A DNA stretch of 52,155 nt, taken from NCBI GenBank assembly GCA_913058185.1, contig CAJXQX010000022.1:1-52155 (forward strand), given 5' to 3'. Positions 1-8,410 of this stretch are shown in pieces. Positions within the stretch are counted from its first letter, which is position 1. Every line of letters starts with the position of its first letter. Under the pieces are notes generated by a model. That model was not told the origin of the DNA and made no database searches. It saw only the letters and a list, made by a program, of their open reading frames with translations. Origin of the DNA: an uncultured Verrucomicrobiota bacterium (GTDB lineage Bacteria > Verrucomicrobiota > Verrucomicrobiia > Opitutales > Opitutaceae). Position numbers and translations under genes: made by a program.

Positions 1-12
1 AAGTCATTAGCT

Positions 13-1806
13 TCACTCGAGCCGCTCAAATGTGAGTAAACGAAACTCCAGGGCCGTCGATCCGGGGATTTCAGGGCAGGTAAGCACCACTTCCGCAGGG
101 CCGGCAGGAAGATTGATCGCGCCCAAACTGAGAGTGCGGAAATTCTTTACGTAGGATTCCTGACGCGGAAAACGATCGTGCTCAGCGCCCAATTCAGGTG
201 GATCCCACGCGTGATCGATCCGGGTGCTGATACGGGCCGATCCGATCTGGAGTTCAAGGCGTGAGCCGACATCTTCGGCGGGGCAGGTGTAGTAAACCTC
301 GACGGCGAATCGTCCGCGGGTCGGGACGTCGATCGCCCAGGTGAGGCGATCGGTGAGCGAGGTCCAACTCCGAACGTAGGAATCGTTGGGGTATTTGTTG
401 GAGCGTTCGAGTGTGCCGTGAAGCGTGGCATCGCGGGCTGGGAGCGGAGTGAATTGGGCACCGGGATACCCGACGGTGATCGCGGGTTTTGAGGACGCTG
501 CTGAAGCGAGAATATTTTCGCGCCATTGCTCGAGATCGGCGCGGAGATCAGCCGCGACGTCCGGAAATTTTTCTGTTACCGCTTGATACTGCAACGGGTC
601 GGTCGCGAGGTCGAATAGCTCCCCTTCATGGTCGATTAACCAGCGGGAGTCGCGGGACGAGAAACGTCCATTCCAGTGGTTGTAGATGCGGCGATTTTGC
701 ACTTCGTCGGAGGGCATCTCCTTGGTCACGGCGGAGGCGAGGCTGAGTCCATCTAAAGGGTTTTTAGGCGAATGGGAAATCCCGGCCAACTCGACCAGCG
801 AAGGAAGTAGGTCGATCGCCCCAGCGATTGATTCCACGTGAGTGCCCGGCTTAATTGCAGCGGGCCAACGCATGAAGAGAGGGGAGCGCACGCCCCCTTC
901 ATCGGTGGAGCCTTTGCGGCCTTTCATGTCTCCGTTCCAACGCGCGCCATTAGGGCCATTGTCGGTGAAATATAGGACAATCGTATTTTCGGCAATTTCG
1001 AGTTGCTCGAGGGCGATGAGGAGACGGCCGACGTTGTGATCAATGTTCTCGACCATCGCGAGGGCGGCACGGGTGTGGTCGGGTTTTTCGCTCTTGGCGA
1101 AGCGATGCTCACGCGGCACTTCACGATCATTCCAGCTTTCCCAGAAGGCGTCGGGAACTTGCATCGGGGAGTGGGGCGTATTGAACGCCAAGTAAGCGAG
1201 GAAGGGTTTGGCTTCGGCGGTGCTTTGGCGGGCGAAGTCTATGGTGTGCGAGGTGATGTCATCGGTCAGGAAACCGGTGCCGGTTACGACGCGACCGTTG
1301 TGGTCCATCATGGCGTCGAAGTAGTTGCCCCAATGGCCGGAGGTGAAGCCATAGAACTCGTCGAAACCACGGGCATTGGGATGGAACGGGCCTTGGCTGC
1401 CGTTGTGCCATTTCCCAAAACTTCCGGTGGCATAGCCGGCGGCTTTGAAAACATCCGCGATGGTTTCCTCTCGCACCGCTAAACGTTCGAGGCCTTCGCT
1501 CACTCCGCGGACTCCCCCTAGAAGGTGATAGCGGCCGGTGAGAAATTCGGCGCGAGTGGGGGCACAAACAGGTTGAACGTAGAAGCGATCAAATTGAGCG
1601 CCGTCGCGGGCGAGTTGATCGAGGTGCGGGGTGTGAATCGACGGGTGGCCGTGAATGCCCATGTCTCCCCAACCTTGGTCGTCGGCGAGCATCACAATGA
1701 TGTTGGGCGGCGAGTCGTCTGCAGCGGAGGAGAGGTGGCTCCATCCCAAAGTCAGGCCTAGCAGGAATACGATACGAGTGAGGCGGAGAGGGGTGGGCCG
1801 GTTCAT
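13..1806 (-). CDS. Exported formylglycine sulfatase with C-terminal beta-rich domain
   Basis: A type I sulfatase (alkaline phosphatase superfamily) that would hydrolyse a sulfate ester on a glycan in the periplasm or outside the cell. I chose the ATG at 1806 because a signal peptide follows at once (LTRIVFLLGLTLGWSHLSSA). The longer frame back to 1923 adds 39 residues that precede this leader. Numbering from this start, the metal-binding DD is at residues 42-43 and the CAPTR motif begins at Cys81, the residue that is oxidised to formylglycine. The catalytic domain ends near residue 430. A tail of about 150 residues follows, rich in beta-type sequence (ending EFRLLTFERLE), and may be a carbohydrate-binding module. 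The gene is divergent from the EamA transporter gene. The substrate cannot be read from the sequence. The family call is secure; the tail function is inference. Confidence 0.95.
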   Translation of the reverse strand: MNRPTPLRLTRIVFLLGLTLGWSHLSSAADDSPPNIIVMLADDQGWGDMGIHGHPSIHTPHLDQLARDGAQFDRFYVQPVCAPTRAEFLTGRYHLLGGVRGVSEGLERLAVREETIADVFKAAGYATGSFGKWHNGSQGPFHPNARGFDEFYGFTSGHWGNYFDAMMDHNGRVVTGTGFLTDDITSHTIDFARQSTAEAKPFLAYLAFNTPHSPMQVPDAFWESWNDREVPREHRFAKSEKPDHTRAALAMVENIDHNVGRLLIALEQLEIAENTIVLYFTDNGPNGARWNGDMKGRKGSTDEGGVRSPLFMRWPAAIKPGTHVESIAGAIDLLPSLVELAGISHSPKNPLDGLSLASAVTKEMPSDEVQNRRIYNHWNGRFSSRDSRWLIDHEGELFDLATDPLQYQAVTEKFPDVAADLRADLEQWRENILASAASSKPAITVGYPGAQFTPLPARDATLHGTLERSNKYPNDSYVRSWTSLTDRLTWAIDVPTRGRFAVEVYYTCPAEDVGSRLELQIGSARISTRIDHAWDPPELGAEHDRFPRQESYVKNFRTLSLGAINLPAGPAEVVLTCPEIPGSTALEFRLLTFERLE

Positions 1807-1855
1807 CAACGACCATGCTGAAACAAGCGGTTCGATTTGAGCGAGGGGAATTGCC

Positions 1856-1868
1856 GAAACCGTTAAAC
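1856..1868. promoter_or_regulatory. Candidate operator GAAACCGTTAAAC between sulfatase and EamA gene
   Basis: The 13-base element GAAACCGTTAAAC lies about 50 bases upstream of the sulfatase start at 1806 and about 105 bases before the EamA start at 1974. A 12/13 match (GAAACCGATAAAC) lies just upstream of the sulfatase starting at 7765. The element also resembles the LacI-type sites near 28750 and 30475. This is motif matching by eye only. Confidence 0.35.
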
Positions 1869-1973
1869 TGAAAACTGGAGTTGGCAGGGTGTCTGGGTGT
1901 GTCCGTTGTAGTCGTTGTGCCAACCTCGAATCTTCATGGGTTCCCTAGTGAACCCTCACCGGGGTTACCGCGG

Positions 1974-2864
1974 ATGGTGGGATGGATCATGATTTGCGCG
2001 GTGTTATGGGGATCGGCCTTTCCGGCGATTAAACATGTCTTCACCCACTGGACGGAAAATGGGACAGAAATCGACTTCGCGATGCGTTCACTTTTCTCGG
2101 GAGTGAGGTTCATGGTCGCGGGGGCAGCTCTGTTGCTTTGGGCGAAGGCTCCCATTCAGGAATGGCGGGCGACGTCGCTGAAATGGGTATTCGGGCTAGC
2201 GGCGAGTCAGACGGTCGGACAATACGTGCTCTTTTATTGGGGACTGGAACTTTCCAATGCTGCCTTGGCTTCGCTGTTGGTGGCGAGCGGGAGTTTTTGG
2301 TGGGTTCTGCTCGCTGCGCGATTTGGTCACAGCGCGCCATTATCGTGGCGGCAGTGGATGGTATTGGGCGCAGGTGCGATGGGGGTCACCTTGGCGGTCT
2401 ATAGCCCTGGCGTCTCGGCGGGTAATCCTCGGTTGGGTGCGATCGCGCTACTGGGAGCGAGTTTCTTCGGCGCCGTGGGGTTGTTGTGCTTTCAGCGGGT
2501 GAAACCTACCATGGGAGCCCGGGCGGGCACCGGGTTTGCCCTTCTGCTGGGAGGAGTGGTTCTCACGGCATTGGGAACGCCAGCAATTATACGCGGAGAC
2601 TTAGGCGCATTCGACGGCTTTGTCGTATCATGGACACTCTGGCTGGCATTTGTGTCAGCCGCCGCGTTTGCGCTTTGGAATCATCTTTCAACCCTGATGT
2701 CGGCCCACCAATTGGCCACATATCGGTTTCTCATCCCGTTGTGTGGAGTATTAGAATCCTTGGTGTTATTAGACGGCGAAGAACTTACGCCATACATGAT
2801 GATGGGCGGAGCCGTGGTGCTCATCGCGATGACCCTCGTGAGTCGAGAGAAGCCGGCGCGATGA
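1974..2864 (+). CDS. EamA/DMT family transporter
   Basis: An inner-membrane drug/metabolite transporter of the EamA type, built from two homologous five-helix repeats. The frame is open from a TTG at 1881. I prefer the ATG at 1974, because the first membrane helix begins immediately after it (MVGWIMICAVLWGSAFPAIK) and the resulting 296 residues is the usual family length. The EamA signature G-S-A-F-P sits in helix 1. About ten hydrophobic segments can be counted. The C-terminus (LVSREKPAR) is short and basic, as is normal. The substrate is unknown for most of this family; amino acids, nucleotides and sugars are all possible. The gene is divergent from the sulfatase and convergent with the SpoIIAA-like gene, so it probably stands alone. 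Confidence 0.88.
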   Translation: MVGWIMICAVLWGSAFPAIKHVFTHWTENGTEIDFAMRSLFSGVRFMVAGAALLLWAKAPIQEWRATSLKWVFGLAASQTVGQYVLFYWGLELSNAALASLLVASGSFWWVLLAARFGHSAPLSWRQWMVLGAGAMGVTLAVYSPGVSAGNPRLGAIALLGASFFGAVGLLCFQRVKPTMGARAGTGFALLLGGVVLTALGTPAIIRGDLGAFDGFVVSWTLWLAFVSAAAFALWNHLSTLMSAHQLATYRFLIPLCGVLESLVLLDGEELTPYMMMGGAVVLIAMTLVSREKPAR

Positions 2865-2889
2865 CTAACCGATCAAGGTAGTCGGTGAA

Positions 2890-3273
2890 CTAGGAGAGAG
2901 GCTCGATGGGACCGGCTTTGGCCCAAGCGATGGCGCCGGCTAGATCGTTGGGGGCGAACGTCATGAACTGACCCACCATGAACTTGGAACCCAGTTGCAT
3001 CGCCCATTTGAACCAAGCCTGAGCGCCAACCACGGCGACGCGGTTGAAATCCTGACGATGTTGTAAACTAAAGCTGGCATCGTCCCACATGGCGCCCAAG
3101 TCCCAGCCTTCGAACATTTCGTCGAGATGGAGGATGATATTCACTTTTCCATGTTTTTCGATGATATCTTCGATGTGCGGTTGGAAGCGGGTTTCATAGT
3201 CAGACGCGCTTAAGATTCCGGTCGCTCGGGCGATCAAGGTTTCGTTTTCTGATTCGGGGCAGATGTCGATCAT
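2890..3273 (-). CDS. SpoIIAA-like (STAS-fold) protein
   Basis: A 127-residue soluble protein of the SpoIIAA-like family (PF11964 type), a STAS-like fold of unknown role that is common in aerobic bacteria. Visible family features are the start MIDI..ESENETLIARATGILSASDYE, the central 'IILHLDEMFEGWDLGAMWDD' segment, and the 'RVAVVGAQAWFKWAMQLGSKF' helix-strand region. There is no signal peptide or membrane segment, so it should be cytoplasmic. It is convergent with the EamA gene (25 bases apart), and no neighbour suggests a partner kinase or sigma factor. A lipid-binding or anti-sigma-antagonist-like role has been proposed for the fold, but none is shown here. Confidence 0.82.
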   Translation of the reverse strand: MIDICPESENETLIARATGILSASDYETRFQPHIEDIIEKHGKVNIILHLDEMFEGWDLGAMWDDASFSLQHRQDFNRVAVVGAQAWFKWAMQLGSKFMVGQFMTFAPNDLAGAIAWAKAGPIEPLS

Positions 3274-3591
3274 GGTCTTATTTCAGTTGGGGTTGCTGGA
3301 TAGGCTCAGATCGCGGGGGGGGCGATCGGGGAAGTGAGCCTTTAGACTAAGCTCACTCAGAGGTAGGCGTATGGGGGGAAATACGTCTGCTTTAGAGAAT
3401 AGCAGGATATTGATATGTTTGGCGGAAGTCGTCAATCGCTGTCGTGGGCCGGAGGAAATCTATGGTGGCCCGGGATTTCGGCGAAGAAAGAGGAGGTTTT
3501 CTCGGGAGGAGATGCTCCATTTTCATGGACCTAATTTGATTTTAACCTGCTAAAGGGTTTGTTAGATCTGATCGACCCCATGTTCCCCGCC
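3274..3591. other. Intergenic stretch without a recognisable gene
   Basis: About 320 bases between the SpoIIAA-like gene and the exported hydratase-like gene. The short open frame at 3371-3553 shows no family, leader or codon pattern that I would trust. The stretch presumably holds the divergent promoters of both flanking genes; I see no clear palindrome in it. Confidence 0.4.
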
Positions 3592-4425
3592 ATGAAAACC
3601 CTCCGACTCGGTATTCTCGTTTTATTGTTAACTGCCCCGCTGATTGGTTCCGCTCAATCGACCGATGAATGGTCGGCAGGGATCCTAAAAGCGATTCAAC
3701 GTAAACAACCCTTTCCGGCGATAGGGGGACAGTCTTTTAGCGCCTCAGAGCGCGAAGCCTATGAGGTTCAAAAAGTAGTGGTGGAGAAGTTGGTCGCGGG
3801 CGGTGACGTCATTGTTGGCCATAAAGCAGGACTGACCAACGAGAGTGCGCAGGCAAAGTTTGACGTGTTCGAGCCCGTGGCAGGTTCACTGTTGAAATCG
3901 AACATGAAGAACACAGCGACGTTTGTGAGTATGCGCCAATTTAAGGGTATGGTCGTTGAGATGGAGATCGGGTTTGAACTTAAATTGTCAATTCGGTCGG
4001 TGCCACGAGACATCGAAGACCTGAAGTCGAAAGTCCGTCAAGTCGTGCCAATCGTGGAATTGCCCAACGTCTATTTTGATCCAGCGGATGAGGTGACCGG
4101 GCTGGATGTGATCGCGAGTAATGTAGCTGCAGCGACCGTGATCAAAGGTCGTCCGAAACCGCTGAGCACAATCGATCTCAATGAGATCGAAGCGACGCTG
4201 ACGTTAAACAAGGAAGTGGTCTCGGAAGGAGTTGGCTCGGATGCGATGGGAGACCAGTGGGAGGCTCTCCTCTGGCTCGTGGAACAACGTCTACGCGATG
4301 GTTATGAAGTGAAACGTAACGACCTGCTGATCACGGGTGCGCTAGGCAAAGTGATCCCGGCCGAAGCCGGTCGCTATGTGGCGGACTTTGGTAAGCTGGG
4401 CCGAGTGACGTTTTCGCTGCGATGA
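3592..4425 (+). CDS. Exported 2-keto-4-pentenoate hydratase (MhpD)-like protein
   Basis: The protein belongs to the MhpD / fumarylacetoacetate-hydrolase-like fold, whose members hydrate or decarboxylate 2-keto acids using a divalent metal. The family pattern is clear: GHKAGLTN followed by AQAKFDVFEPVAGSLL (like GYKIGLTS..D.P..G.L in MhpD), the paired acidic residues of 'VEMEIGFEL', and a third acidic residue in 'VPIVELPN', matching the usual metal ligands. The ATG at 3592 begins a convincing signal peptide (MKTLRLGILVLLLTAPLIGS, then AQS); ATG 3580 and TTG 3559 are alternatives. An exported location is odd, because classical MhpD is a cytoplasmic enzyme of aromatic degradation. No other aromatic-pathway gene is nearby, so I call the fold and not the reaction. 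Confidence 0.8.
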   Translation: MKTLRLGILVLLLTAPLIGSAQSTDEWSAGILKAIQRKQPFPAIGGQSFSASEREAYEVQKVVVEKLVAGGDVIVGHKAGLTNESAQAKFDVFEPVAGSLLKSNMKNTATFVSMRQFKGMVVEMEIGFELKLSIRSVPRDIEDLKSKVRQVVPIVELPNVYFDPADEVTGLDVIASNVAAATVIKGRPKPLSTIDLNEIEATLTLNKEVVSEGVGSDAMGDQWEALLWLVEQRLRDGYEVKRNDLLITGALGKVIPAEAGRYVADFGKLGRVTFSLR

Positions 4426-4550
4426 AGGTTTCGCCGATCAAGTAGATCTGAGGTCTAGTCGGCATCGGATTGCTAACTGGGCTCTTGTTTCAGGCTGCGT
4501 GGCCACACGCGATATTTATCGGTGCGACCCTAGTTTAGATTGGTGGCCCG

Positions 4551-4949
4551 ATGGGAATTATTGTCAGTGTCGTTGTTCTGGCGGCGCTTATTATGCGGAA
4601 GAAATTGTCCGATCCCATGAAGCGAGTGATATTGATTTTCGTATCATACGTCGGATTTGCAGTTATATCGATCTCCGCCGGATTAGGAGTTAATCATATC
4701 AAAGGGCAGCAAATGCGGGCGTATGTTGAAGCGGTTTCGCCGTTAGTTGATCAGCACTTTGAAAAGACCGGGGAATACCCTGCGACCCTCGAACTGATAG
4801 ATGCGCCAGCGCGCCCTTTTGTGTTGGGGAATAGTCTTCGTTATTACGGCAGGGACCAGACTTTCGAATTCGTTTATGTGGATAGCCGATCCCTCATGGG
4901 TGGCGTGCAGTTAACTTCTAAGAATAGAAAATGGACTCACTGGAGTTGA
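4551..4949 (+). CDS. Small membrane protein, unknown
   Basis: A 132-residue protein that I do not recognise. It has two hydrophobic segments near the N-terminus (about residues 2-14 and 24-46: IIVSVVVLAALIM and VILIFVSYVGFAVISISAGLG). A soluble C-terminal region of about 80 residues follows, containing 'LVDQHFEKTGEYPATLELID', which resembles the segment after the helix in type II secretion pseudopilin-like proteins. An in-frame stop lies 13 bases before the ATG at 4551, so the start is well bounded. It lies 125 bases after the MhpD-like gene and is convergent with the epimerase. The gene is probably real because of its ordered topology, but its function is unknown. Confidence 0.6.
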   Translation: MGIIVSVVVLAALIMRKKLSDPMKRVILIFVSYVGFAVISISAGLGVNHIKGQQMRAYVEAVSPLVDQHFEKTGEYPATLELIDAPARPFVLGNSLRYYGRDQTFEFVYVDSRSLMGGVQLTSKNRKWTHWS

Positions 4950-4961
4950 TTCCCCGAGCGT

Positions 4962-5894
4962 CTACCAACCGCGCAGGATATCTAGGTCCCGTTTCATTGT
5001 CGCGTAGACGTCTTGAAGGGGAAGGGTGAGCTCTCGTCTACCCTTGCCGGCGCCACCTAAATCATACTCGTAGTGCAGGCTGATGGGGACGTTGATTTTT
5101 GCGTCATCGACCATCTTGAAGTAGCGCGGGAAATCCACCCAGCCCTCGTCTAGGGGAGTATTGAGCAAATCGGGTAATCCAGTTTTCTCATCCTCGATCC
5201 ATTTGAAGTCTTTGACGACAAGCGATGAGATTTTAGGGGCGGCGATCTCGAACTCGCGTTGCCAAGATGCTCCGCGCTCAGCGACGGCGTGACGGATGTC
5301 GAATTGTATGCCTAATACGGAGGGATCCACATCCTGTAGAATTTGCCAATATTCCCACAACGACGAGCCGATGTGTTTTGCCCCAGCATGGTTTTGAAAT
5401 GCACCGTTGAGGCCGCGTTCCTCGAGTCTCTTCACGAGAGAGGGCAGCGAATGGCGGATCTCTTTGAGTTGATCGGCCGGATGGGTGCCCGGAGTGGGAC
5501 GAAAGTATCCCATGCGCAGGTGTTTGATTCCGGCCTCAGCTATCGCATCGAGGGTCGAGTCGAAGTGCGGATCGTCAGCCGATGCAAAGGCGGTGGTGCA
5601 CATCAGTGGAGGTAAGTTGTGATCGCGCAGCGCCTTTACTGCACGTGGCAGATCGCGCGTGGCGTTAGCAGGTTCAACATGCCCTTTGGGCCGAACGGTG
5701 AGATCGACACCGTCAAAGCCAAGAGCCGCCGCCTGTTTCGCCATCGCGGCATAGTCTAAGAACTGCAAATGCTTGGAGAAGATATGCACCGAACGGCGAT
5801 GAGCACCACCATGATGGGCTGCGCTGAGTGTTTTGGGTAGCATGGCCGCACCCAGGGCGACCGAGGAGTTTTGCAGAAATGTGCGGCGTTTCAT
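4962..5894 (-). CDS. Tat-exported sugar phosphate isomerase/epimerase-like TIM barrel
   Basis: A 310-residue AP-endonuclease-2 / xylose-isomerase-like TIM barrel, the family that includes sugar epimerases, hydroxypyruvate isomerases and 3-keto-sugar enzymes. It starts with a twin-arginine leader (MKRRTFLQNSSVALGAAMLP..LSAAHH), so it should be exported folded. Barrel features include 'AAALGFDGVDLTVRP', 'AEAGIKHLRMGYFRP', 'NGAFQNHAG' (the typical N-H metal region), 'LGIQFDIRHA' and 'SLVVKDFKW'. Its start overlaps the stop of the upstream sulfatase by 4 bases, so the two are translationally coupled and probably act on the same glycan product. The substrate is not determinable. Confidence 0.88.
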   Translation of the reverse strand: MKRRTFLQNSSVALGAAMLPKTLSAAHHGGAHRRSVHIFSKHLQFLDYAAMAKQAAALGFDGVDLTVRPKGHVEPANATRDLPRAVKALRDHNLPPLMCTTAFASADDPHFDSTLDAIAEAGIKHLRMGYFRPTPGTHPADQLKEIRHSLPSLVKRLEERGLNGAFQNHAGAKHIGSSLWEYWQILQDVDPSVLGIQFDIRHAVAERGASWQREFEIAAPKISSLVVKDFKWIEDEKTGLPDLLNTPLDEGWVDFPRYFKMVDDAKINVPISLHYEYDLGGAGKGRRELTLPLQDVYATMKRDLDILRGW

Positions 5895-7765
5895 AATCGG
5901 GCGTCTGTCTTTTTGAGGTCTAGAATGTGAGTGAGTAGATTGGGCACATCGAAAATGTATCCGCGAGCGAGGCCCGTTGTGTCTTCGCCGGGGAAGTCGC
6001 GGATTTTCGGGTGCAAGGATTGAGCCAAGGGCCCTAGGTGGTCGATAACGGTTAGGGCTGCCATTAACTCAAAATGGTTTGATTTTGGCGTAATCCAATC
6101 GGCCAGATGTTCGAGCCCGGCGGAGGCGTCACGATCGTTACCATGACGAACCAGAAGGTCGGCCGCTGCTACACTCACATCCACCGCGGGATCGTTGAGC
6201 AGATTGCGGAGATCAGGCAGATGAGGTGTCACTTCGGACGAAGCACTGATGGTCAAGCCACGAAGGGTCCAGTAACGCACCAGCGAGTCGTTGTCGTGCA
6301 ACTGAGCCTGGATCGTGGCGGGGAGAATGGGGACGCCGCGGGTCGCGCGGCCCGCGATTGGCTGCACCCGACCAAAGTCGTAGTTTCCAGTCTGACGCGC
6401 CCAATCGTAGGGAGATCCCGTGCCGACCCGCCGGTCCATTTCCGCTTCAGGGAGGAACGCGAGATCCACGGTGCTCTCCATGTGTTGGAATAGGGCAGTC
6501 GCCAACCGATCACGGGTGGCGGTGTGTTGAGGGGTCGCGGCAAGATTGTTGATCTCGTGAGGGTCGTACGCGAGATCGTAGAGTTCTTCCGCCGGGCTCG
6601 GGAGCCAGAATGCGGACTGCACGGCATTGGTTTTGCCGGCCTTGAATTGCTCGAACCATATGAGGGTGGTCGGCGTGACCATCTGGTAGCTCACATGCAC
6701 GCCAGCCGGGAATTCAGGACGAAAGTTACGCACGTAAACGTAGCGGCCATCGGTGACAGAGCGGACTGTATCCATACGCTCATCCGTCCGACCGCGAAAG
6801 CCGAACATGTATTTCTGGGGGCGTGTGATGTGTTCGCCGAGAAACGCGTGTCCCTGCATCCACGCGGGAGGTTTTACGCCCACAAGGCTTAAAGCGGTCG
6901 GAGCAAGATCGATGAATCCGACCAAACGATCGGTGCTGCCGCCGGGCATGTAATCGGCGGGGCGCAGGTGGGCGAATTTCTCGGGCACGTAAACAATCAG
7001 AGGCACCCGAAGGCCGCGGTTCTTCGGGTTGCGCTTGTAGCTAGGCATACCCGATCCGTGGTCACCGTAGTAGAAAATAATGGTGTCCTCGGTGATCCCG
7101 GCGGCATCCAAATCAGCGAGGTGTTTGCCAGCGATGGCGTCGGTTTGAGAAACGATGTCGTAGTATTGGGCCCAATCCTGACGGATCGCGGGATCATCTG
7201 GATGAAACGGAGGCAGGGTGACTTGCGCTGGATCGTGAATCGCCTCGTGCGGTCGCGTGCGAATTTTGCTCTCATGACTTACGGTGGCGTTGAAGATCGC
7301 GAAGAAGGGTTTGCCGTCTGGGCGATTGCGCCAGTGCGCTTTGGCGGAAGATTCATCCCAGAGGTCAGCCGGCAGGATGAGGTTGTAGTCTTCCTTCGAA
7401 TTGTTGGTGCAGTAGTAGCCCGCATCTCGGAGGAAGGTGGGGTAGGCGGGTTTACCTGCTGGTGCGGTCACTTTGGACCGCATATTGTGTCCACCGGTGG
7501 ACGGCGGGTAGAGCCCGCTAATGAGAGCGGTCCGAGCCGGGGCACATACCGAGGCGGTCGACCAGGCGAAATCATAGCGCAGACCCCGGGTGGCGAGGGC
7601 GTCGAGATGGGGTGTCGTGGCAAACTCGTCACCGTAGCAACCCATCTCTGGGCCATGATCTTCGCTGGTGATCCAGAGAATGTTAGGCCGATCAACGGCC
7701 GCACAAATCGAAAGATTTAGCGCAAACAGGATGAATGCGAAGATGCTTCTTGAAGGGGTAAACAT
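5891..7765 (-). CDS. Exported sulfatase with C-terminal HEAT-like repeats
   Basis: A type I sulfatase in which Cys74 of the CAPAR motif is the formylglycine precursor. I chose the ATG at 7765, which begins the leader (MFTPSRSIFAFILFALNLSICAA); a longer frame from 7822 adds 19 residues. The N-terminal metal region is atypical, NILWITSEDHGPEMGCYGD, with E-D instead of D-D, as in the heparan N-sulfatase-like group. After the catalytic domain (to about residue 470) come roughly 150 residues with HEAT-like helical repeats ('LHDNDSLVRYWTLRGL', 'LNDPAVDVSVAAADLLVRHG'), probably for protein or glycan contacts. The gene is coupled to the downstream epimerase by a 4-base overlap. Confidence 0.95.
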   Translation of the reverse strand: MFTPSRSIFAFILFALNLSICAAVDRPNILWITSEDHGPEMGCYGDEFATTPHLDALATRGLRYDFAWSTASVCAPARTALISGLYPPSTGGHNMRSKVTAPAGKPAYPTFLRDAGYYCTNNSKEDYNLILPADLWDESSAKAHWRNRPDGKPFFAIFNATVSHESKIRTRPHEAIHDPAQVTLPPFHPDDPAIRQDWAQYYDIVSQTDAIAGKHLADLDAAGITEDTIIFYYGDHGSGMPSYKRNPKNRGLRVPLIVYVPEKFAHLRPADYMPGGSTDRLVGFIDLAPTALSLVGVKPPAWMQGHAFLGEHITRPQKYMFGFRGRTDERMDTVRSVTDGRYVYVRNFRPEFPAGVHVSYQMVTPTTLIWFEQFKAGKTNAVQSAFWLPSPAEELYDLAYDPHEINNLAATPQHTATRDRLATALFQHMESTVDLAFLPEAEMDRRVGTGSPYDWARQTGNYDFGRVQPIAGRATRGVPILPATIQAQLHDNDSLVRYWTLRGLTISASSEVTPHLPDLRNLLNDPAVDVSVAAADLLVRHGNDRDASAGLEHLADWITPKSNHFELMAALTVIDHLGPLAQSLHPKIRDFPGEDTTGLARGYIFDVPNLLTHILDLKKTDARL

Positions 7766-7777
7766 AGGGATGGCGGC

Positions 7778-7790
7778 GAAACCGATAAAC
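7778..7790. promoter_or_regulatory. Candidate operator GAAACCGATAAAC
   Basis: This 13-base element lies 13 bases upstream of the sulfatase ATG at 7765 and matches the element at 1856-1868 in 12 of 13 positions. If it is a binding site, its position close to the start fits repression. It lies inside the longer possible reading frame, so chance conservation cannot be ruled out. Confidence 0.3.
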
Positions 7791-7937
7791 TGGCGGAAAG
7801 TCTTTAAGGAAGAGAAGGTCAAAGCCCGGCGGTTTGTTCAAACTAAAGATCAGTCGGAGGTGATCTGGTAACTAGACTGAGGAATATGCTTGCCAGCACC
7901 ACGCCAGATTCGAGAACGTCCGCCCTCTTCTGGATAT

Positions 7938-8012
7938 GCCCTCATCGTCTAGCGGTTAGGACAGATCCCTCTCACGGATCAGACCGGGGTTCGATTCCCC
8001 GTGAGGGTACCA
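7938..8012 (+). tRNA. tRNA-Glu (anticodon CTC)
   Basis: A complete cloverleaf can be folded. The acceptor strands GCCCTCA (7938-7944) and TGAGGGT (8002-8008) pair with one G-T at the first position. The anticodon stem GATCC/GGATC encloses the loop CTCTCAC, with anticodon CTC at 7971-7973 reading GAG (Glu). The T arm is CGGGG-TTCGATT-CCCCG. The discriminator A is followed by an encoded CCA at 8010-8012. It stands alone between the minus-strand sulfatase and the response regulator. Confidence 0.96.
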
Positions 8013-8410
8013 GCTACATATGGGAGCGAAAAAAAGGGAACGTATAGGGAACAGATTGCCCCCACTTCTCTTGCTTAGCCCGACCAGACGATGCCGCATC
8101 GACACTAAGGCCAGCTCGGAAGTCATCCCAAACTTCAGCGCCGACGCGGCAAGGTTTTGAATACCGACGCTAAGTGAGACGGATCGGGCCGGTTCGATCT
8201 TTCGCCTCCCGTGCTGCCCGGCGTGCTACACTGCTGTACTTCGTTTCCGTCTTATCGTAGAGTGCCTACGCGAATGGAGGGAAGTTGAACGGGTTCCCAG
8301 ACTAACTCTCTCAATGGCTCAGTTTTCGTAACCCCGACCAGTAATCGGAGGCAGGACGGCTAGGGGAAGCGAAGCCCGGAGGGGATTGACGGATACTCTC
8401 GTCTAGGACG
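8013..8410. other. Intergenic stretch after tRNA-Glu
   Basis: About 400 bases between the tRNA and the stop of the response regulator. I translated parts of it by eye looking for an integrase remnant, because tRNA 3' ends are common integration sites, and found none. No duplicated tRNA 3' end was seen in this stretch. A run of seven A's lies about 20 bases after the tRNA. Nothing further is supported. Confidence 0.4.

Noticed and set aside
6968-7720. 250-codon open frame on the plus strand
   Set aside because: It is antisense to the HEAT-tailed sulfatase, whose motifs are unmistakable. It has no family features; long shadows are expected in GC-rich genes.
8013-8410. Possible integrated element next to tRNA-Glu
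   Set aside because: No integrase, no duplicated tRNA 3' end and no foreign gene could be found in the stretch.
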